DNA from: Diadema setosum
Lineage: Eukaryota > Echinodermata > Echinoidea > Diadematoida > Diadematidae
NCBI GenBank assembly: GCA_033980235.1
Contig: CM067069.1
Coordinates: 16,539,150-16,603,149, forward strand
DNA length: 64,000 bases
Reading direction: 5' to 3'
Both the position numbers and the translations under genes were made by a program. The notes under the pieces were generated by a model. It worked only from the letters and a program-made list of their open reading frames with translations, was not told the DNA's origin and ran no database searches. Position 1 is the first letter of the stretch. Each line of letters begins with the position of its first letter. Positions 59,040-64,000 of this stretch are shown one piece after another.

Positions 59040-59265
59040 TGCGACACGGATTGTCGCCCCTAAACGGATTGTCGCCCCCCGCTCGGGGCGACAATCCGTG
59101 ACGGAGTTGGCGGCACGGATTGTCGCCCCCGTCACGGATTGTCGTCTGGCGACAATCCGTGACGCTTGTGCAGTTCCCAGTTTTTGACCTCGAAGGCGAC
59201 AATCCATGATGGCAAAAAATTTGTTGCGACACGGATTGTCGCCCCGTCAAGGATTGTCGCCCCGG
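59040..59265. repeat. Cluster of nine ACGGATTGTCGCC sites in both orientations
   Basis: Forward copies at 59046, 59064, 59115, 59134 (partial), 59231 and 59249; reverse copies GGCGACAATCCGT at 59087, 59148 and 59195. Spacing is irregular, so it is not a simple tandem array. Confidence 0.9.
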
Positions 59266-59323
59266 GCTCGGGTTGGTTCCTCCGGTGTTAAGCTTTGGTG
59301 TGATGGGTATGACTGGTAAGTTA

Positions 59324-59359
<36 letters not shown>

Positions 59360-59722
59360 TTGTGAGCTGCATGATATGTGATGTGTATGATTTGTAGGTG
59401 CGTACAATAAGTGACTTGTGTATGGGTTTCCGTATTGTTGTGTGTGTTTGTGTGTGTGTGTGTTTGAAGTATAATAATACAATATGTAGAAACTGTGCAT
59501 GTGTGGTGGTTGTATAGTGGTAGTGGTTTATTTGTCTGTGTGTATTCGTGTGCCTGTATGTGTATGTGGTATATAGTGGCGTATGTGTTTATCAACGGGT
59601 ATGTGATGGTGCGTGTTTGTGGGCGCAGTTTTGTGCCTGCATGAGTATCTGAGGGGTTTGGTGTTCGTGGGCTACGTAGGCCCTACGTATGTGTGTTGTG
59701 TGTGAGCGTTCGTGTGTCTACG
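59266..59722. repeat. GT-rich microsatellite tract
   Basis: Pure GT at 59322-59356 and degenerate GTGTGTTTGT-type repeats to about 59710. The long minus ORF over it is low-complexity. Confidence 0.85.
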
Positions 59723-59981
59723 TAAGGCCCCAGTCACGTAATGCTCTGCGTCCGGCGTTACGTCCAAAGAAGTCTTCTTTTTTTTTTTCTGCGGGCACCG
59801 GGGGATCTCTTGTTGTCACCAGAGCATATTTTACAAAACATACGGGAAAAAATATGCGGGCGATACGGAGAGATACGACCAAATGCGGATACTTGCGTCC
59901 ACTTGCGGATATTCTTACGAATTGGCACGTAATTTTGTTCTTCCAACTTGCATAAACTTCCGAATAGTTCGGAGCACTTTT
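59723..59981. mobile_element. Possible truncated MITE end
   Basis: TAAGGCCCCAGTCACG resembles the end of the MITE at 35518-36309. No right end is present; a LINE follows directly. Confidence 0.35.
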
Positions 59982-60619
59982 CAGGTTCAGATTCAGATTT
60001 ATTCAACACTTTCAGTAAAAAAACAGAGGAGGATACAGAAAATTGACAACACCACATACTATAACAAGAAAAGAATAATCACAATAAGCATCAGTACGAA
60101 TATACAATACATTTGAAAGTGTTCGGAGACAGACAGAAAGGCTATGCCTTATATAAAAGTCCTGTCCCCATACTATTTCATTCATAAAATATTAAAATAT
60201 TAATTGAATACACTTCTTTATGAATTAATACACACATACATACGCACACACACACACACACACTGACATGTTTTATAAGAGAAAAGTTTATCACACCATT
60301 TCGGCATACTGATTTAAAACATGCAATCTTAATTTTCTTTTAAACACATTCCGCGATGAACTCTGTCTTACTTCGAACGGAATATCATTCCAAATTTTGG
60401 GTCCATTAAAAAAATATAGAATGATATGATGGCATAGTTCTGGCATAAGGCAATGTAAATTTATCTTTGATTCTCATATCATATCTTCTGTTATCACTTA
60501 TTTTAAAATAGTTAATCAAACATTTTGGAAGCATCTTCCTAAAGCATAAATACATTAAAATTGCACTTTGATAATAATGTATATCATTAAATTTTAAAAT
60601 CTTCAGATTAAAAAATATA
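59982..60619 (-). mobile_element. LINE 3' fragment with C-terminal ORF2 remnant
   Basis: Read on the minus strand: NLKILKFNDIHYYQ (60600), DNRRYDMRIKDKFTLPYART, then after a shift NGPKIWNDIPFEVRQ and FKRKLRLHVLN. This is the usual last ~120 residues of a CR1/Jockey-type ORF2. A 3' UTR follows and ends in TGAATAAATCTGAATCTGAA. 5' truncated at about 60619, directly against the tail of the next LINE. Confidence 0.75.
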
Positions 60620-60832
60620 GATTCAAGATTCAAGATTCAACTTTATTTTCACTTCAATCAAATAAACAAAGAAATCATATACATTGGATATGTACAGGAT
60701 ATTTGTAATACTTGCAGAACATAATTTGACAAGGTACATAAATATAAAAATGAGAGGTAGATGCGATTACATCTTTGTTATTATATACATAAAGCGTATA
60801 ATACAAGTCAACTAAGGATGAGGATGGAAGTG

Positions 60833-60876
60833 GAGGGTCCCACCAAGAAGCAGAGCTTGTACGATATGGGACCCTC
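60833..60876 (-). ncRNA. Conserved LINE 3' UTR stem-loop, copy d
   Basis: On the element strand GAGGGTCCCA pairs perfectly with TGGGACCCTC around a loop with GTACAAGCTCTGCTTCTT. Confidence 0.75.
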
Positions 60877-61266
60877 AGAAAATACACAAAGCAGCAATAT
60901 AAAACAAAATAAACGAACCGATGTCAACTGACATCAAGATGATTGGGAATGGAAAAAGAAAGAAAAGGAAAAAAAGAGAAAAAAAAAGAGAAAAAAAGGG
61001 GGAGAAAAAGGGGGAAAAAACTACAGCACGTGCCATCGTGGACGCAAGCAATCTAGATTCCATAATGTACAATAAGTGATGAAATACAAGCTGGATTGAA
61101 TGTAATGCAAAACATTTTTTATACGTAATTATGTTGGTAAGAATGCAGGAGAAAGAGAGAATAAACACATCGTTATATTTAGAACACAGGCAGGAACTTC
61201 ATTAGAAGGAGGACTTATGTAAAAAAAAAAAAAGAATGATAACTTGACTGAGATAAGAAAGTGAAA

Positions 61267-63979
61267 CTAACTCGGTTGGATATTATAAAATTTCAATAAA
61301 AATGATTTTAATTTATTCTTGAAGGAATTAAGAGATTGAGCTGTTGTAATATTGTTGGGAAGTGAGTTCCAATACTTTGGCCCATCGTAGATGAATGTGT
61401 TTTGAGCCAACAAAGTTCTCAGAAATGGCAAATGGAAATCATTTGATCGCCGTGTTGGATAATTATGAACGGATTGATTTCTTTAAAACATTGTTTCAAA
61501 TATATTTGGGAGATTATCTTTATTATGATTATACATAAATTGTCCTAGATTAAACAAATACATATCATTAATTTTCAATATTTTATGCTCATAAAATAGT
61601 GGGTCAATATGGGACAAAAATGCAGTGTGACATATAACACGGAGTGATTTCTTTTGCAATAAAAGTAATTTATCTAAAAATGTTTTATATGTATTTCCCC
61701 ACGCGAGAATACCGTAATTTAAATATTACACCAATAGTACGTGAAATAATTTTACATATACTGTCAATATGAAATTTCCAAGAAAGCTTATTGTCAACTG
61801 TTATTCCAAGAAATTTTATATGGGAAACATTTTCGAGTGTAGTACCATCTAAAACAGGTAATGCCTCAGTAGAATTACTAAAGAGCATATATTTTGTTTT
61901 TTGAAGATTAAAGGGGAAGGCTAGTAACTGATCAGCGGAAATCAGTGGAAATGCTGGGAGATGATTGTTCCAATCCTTATGGGATTCATTCAAGAGTTTA
62001 TTGTATATCTATTGTTGTGTGAAAATGATTTGCTTCAGAATGGTCTCATATTCAAGTAATGTGCAGTTTAATGCTTCCAGGTTAGCGTCCCTGGTCAGTG
62101 ACGGAGCATTAATCTGTACATTACTTGAATATGAGACCGTTCTGAAGCAAATCATTTGGCAAAATTTTCTAATTCTGAATTTATTGTATTAACAAGGGTA
62201 AGAAGATTATTGTGTGAAAAAAATAGATTTGAGTCATCTGCAAAGAGAATAAAAGAAAGAACATCTGATGATCTACAAAAATCATGTATGTAAACATTAA
62301 ACAATAGTGGACCTTATAAACTTCCCTGTGGCACCCTACATTTGATATTTGATATTTGTGAATTACAACCATTTAAAGAGACATATTGTTTCCTGTTCAT
62401 GAGGTAGCTCCTGAACCACTCCAAGGCCTTCCCGCGCACTCCACAATGATGTAATTTGTTAAGTAAAATATCGTGATTGATGGTGTCGAAGGCCTTGGAG
62501 AAGTCCAGGAACAAACCTATCAGATGAGAAGATTTATCGATAGTATGTGCCACTTTTTCTATAAAACCCAATAATGCATGTGTAATACTATGTTTCTCTC
62601 TAAATCCAAACTGAATATTCGAAAATATATTATTGAATTTAAAAAGATTAATAGTTCTTTTTATAAATAGTTTTTTTAATGAATTTTTGTAAATGCACTT
62701 AACAAAGAAATTGGTCGGTAATTAATTACGTCTAATTTGTCACTTTTTTAAACAAAGGGATGGCTTTTGCTGTTTTCATACTTTCGGGGAAGGTGACATT
62801 AAAAAGGGATAGATTAAATATATGAGCTAAAGGATCCGGAATTGACGATATTACCCCCTTTAAAAGAAAATTGCTGATGTCATCGTGTCCAGCACTTTTT
62901 TTTTTTGAAATAAAATCAGAGACAATATTAATTATCTCCTGAGTGTATGTTGGATTAAAAAATATTGAACTAGAATTTGGTGGACCCAAAAATTCGGAAA
63001 AGTGTTTTGTGGAGGGAGGAATATTACTTGTCAGGTTTTCCCCAATGGAAGAGAAATGGTTGTTCAAAATATCAGAAATTGGTTGAGAATCTTCAAAAAT
63101 TTCGCCATCAAATCTAATTTTTGCAATATTTGTCTTAACATTTGATATATTCATGGCTTGCTTTAAAACTTTCCATGTATTTTGCATATCATGCCTGTAA
63201 AATTGTAACTGATTAGTATAATATTTTTTTCTTTTCTATTCGTATAATTTTCGTCAAAGTATTTTTGTAACTAGTGTATTTCAACTTTTATTGCTCAGTA
63301 CGTTTCATTTTAAATCTGAAATATATGTTATTCTTTCTATTTATTGAACGCAGGAGCGATTTTGAAATCCATGGGAGTCTGAGTATTTTTTTTATAGTTA
63401 GCTGATTTTTCTCTACGTTTTGGAATACAAGTGTCCAAATGTTGGATAAAAAAATCTTCATAAAATGTTCAAAAGACAAATTAACATCATCTGTATCAAA
63501 GATACAGGACCAGTCTGCGGTGTCTAAACTAGCACCTAACCTAGCTATACTTGCATGAGTAATTCTTCGTTTAAATATGCTGCTGTTTTTATTATTAACT
63601 GTCTCATTTAAAGAAAAACCAGTCGAGATGGGAAAATGATCGGTGATATCTGAGAGTACTACAAAAGAATCGGGAGGAGGAAGAATGTTACAAAAAATGT
63701 TATCAATAAGAGAAACAGATTCATTAACTATACGTGTGGGTTTAGATATTAAGGGTAAAAAAGAGGCAGATAAAAATATTTCCAAAAAATCTTGCGACAT
63801 ATTATTCTGTTTGAGTAAATCTATATTAAAATCACCCATTATAAAACAGTTTTTATTAATAAAAAGTGGGTTTTTAACCAGATCCGAAAAATAATCTAAA
63901 AAATAATTTAGTATTCGCGCTTGGTGGTCTATATACTACACCTATGATTACATTTTTACTGCCTGGAACTGTGATTTCA
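61267..63979 (-). pseudogene. LINE ORF2 (endonuclease-reverse transcriptase), broken and partial
   Basis: From right to left: VIIGVVYRPPSANTK (endonuclease), MGDFNIDLL (63839), SLIDNIFCN, DITDHFPI, PWISKSLLRSINRKN, NTWKVLKQAMNIS, GHDDISNFLLKGVI, AIPLFKK, NYRPISLL (shifted frame), GLFLDFSKAFDTINHDILL, GKALEWFRSYLMNRKQYVSL, RVPQGSL (usual CGVPQG changed to CRVPQG), FADDS in another frame near 62230, TKYMLFSNSTEAL, IKFLGITVDNKLSWKFHI, then NYPTRRSNDFHLPF and GPKYWNSLP, with a stop at 61267-61269. Frameshifts near 63900, 62730 and 62310, among others. Not functional. Confidence 0.87.
62025..62155. repeat. Hairpin inserted in the LINE ORF2
   Basis: ATGATTTGCTTCAGAA at 62025 is the complement of TTCTGAAGCAAATCAT at 62140, and GGTCTCATATTCAAGTAATG pairs with CATTACTTGAATATGAGACC. 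The arms are about 53 bp. It interrupts the coding sequence between the FADD motif and TKYMLFSN. Confidence 0.85.
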
Positions 63980-64000
63980 ATAAATAAAGACTAAAAAAAA

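Larger units (their letters stand above)
60620..64000 (-). mobile_element. LINE of CR1/Jockey type, runs off the right edge
   Basis: Same family as the LINE at 25438-28152 (shared PWISKSLLRSINRKN and a matching C-terminus). The 3' tail is reiterated TTGAATC at 60620-60640, with the 3' UTR hairpin at 60833-60876. Coding part 61267-64000, interrupted by frameshifts and a hairpin insertion. The element's 5' part, including any ORF1, lies outside. Confidence 0.87.

Noticed and set aside
58927..59595. 222-codon minus ORF
   Set aside because: It is mostly His/Thr from GT microsatellite plus the ACGGATTGTCGCC cluster.

Overview
This is a eukaryotic, AT-rich and very repeat-rich stretch. There are no prokaryotic operons and almost no host coding sequence. 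The mix fits a marine deuterostome invertebrate, most likely an echinoderm of the sea urchin type. That is an inference from four things: an NXPE-family gene, L2/CR1-type LINEs, TTAA-flanked short inverted-repeat elements, and foldback elements whose long inverted ends are short tandem arrays, as known for sea urchin TU elements.

Layout. 1-855 is the 3' end of an NXPE (neurexophilin and PC-esterase domain) gene on the + strand; its 5' part lies outside the window. The rest is mobile DNA and unassigned spacer. 2655-5470 is a 2.8-kb foldback element. 5480-6546 holds two LINE 3' ends. 9066-10775 is a TU-like element with inverted two-tier arrays. 11549-12118 is a TTAA-flanked element. 12572-28364 is a giant nested foldback holding an L2-type LINE (17430-20295), a 274-bp satellite (15084-17276), several MITEs, a tRNA-derived SINE (24884-25144) and a second LINE (25438-28152).

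29122-29814, 51793-52485 and 57893-58584 are three copies of one ~690-bp inverted-repeat family. 29954-30420 is a complex palindrome. 33290-37330 is a reiterated block with four tRNA-like modules, interrupted by a Harbinger-like MITE (35518-36309). 38145-38460, 43179-44453 and 49139-50325 are tandem repeats. 53637-54682 and 55204-56350 are elements built from GACCTTTGACC-type repeats. 56855-57650 is a LINE ORF1 remnant, and 59982-64000 holds two further LINEs on the minus strand, the last running off the right edge.

How it works together: apart from the NXPE terminus and one unrecognised ORF (39034-39333), nothing looks like an active host gene. All LINE reading frames are broken. No transposase was recognised, so the inverted-repeat elements are probably non-autonomous and were mobilised from elsewhere. 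The most interesting signals are structural: nested foldbacks, a quadripartite palindrome with two mutually exclusive perfect hairpins, and a compensatorily conserved hairpin in the 3' UTR of a LINE family.
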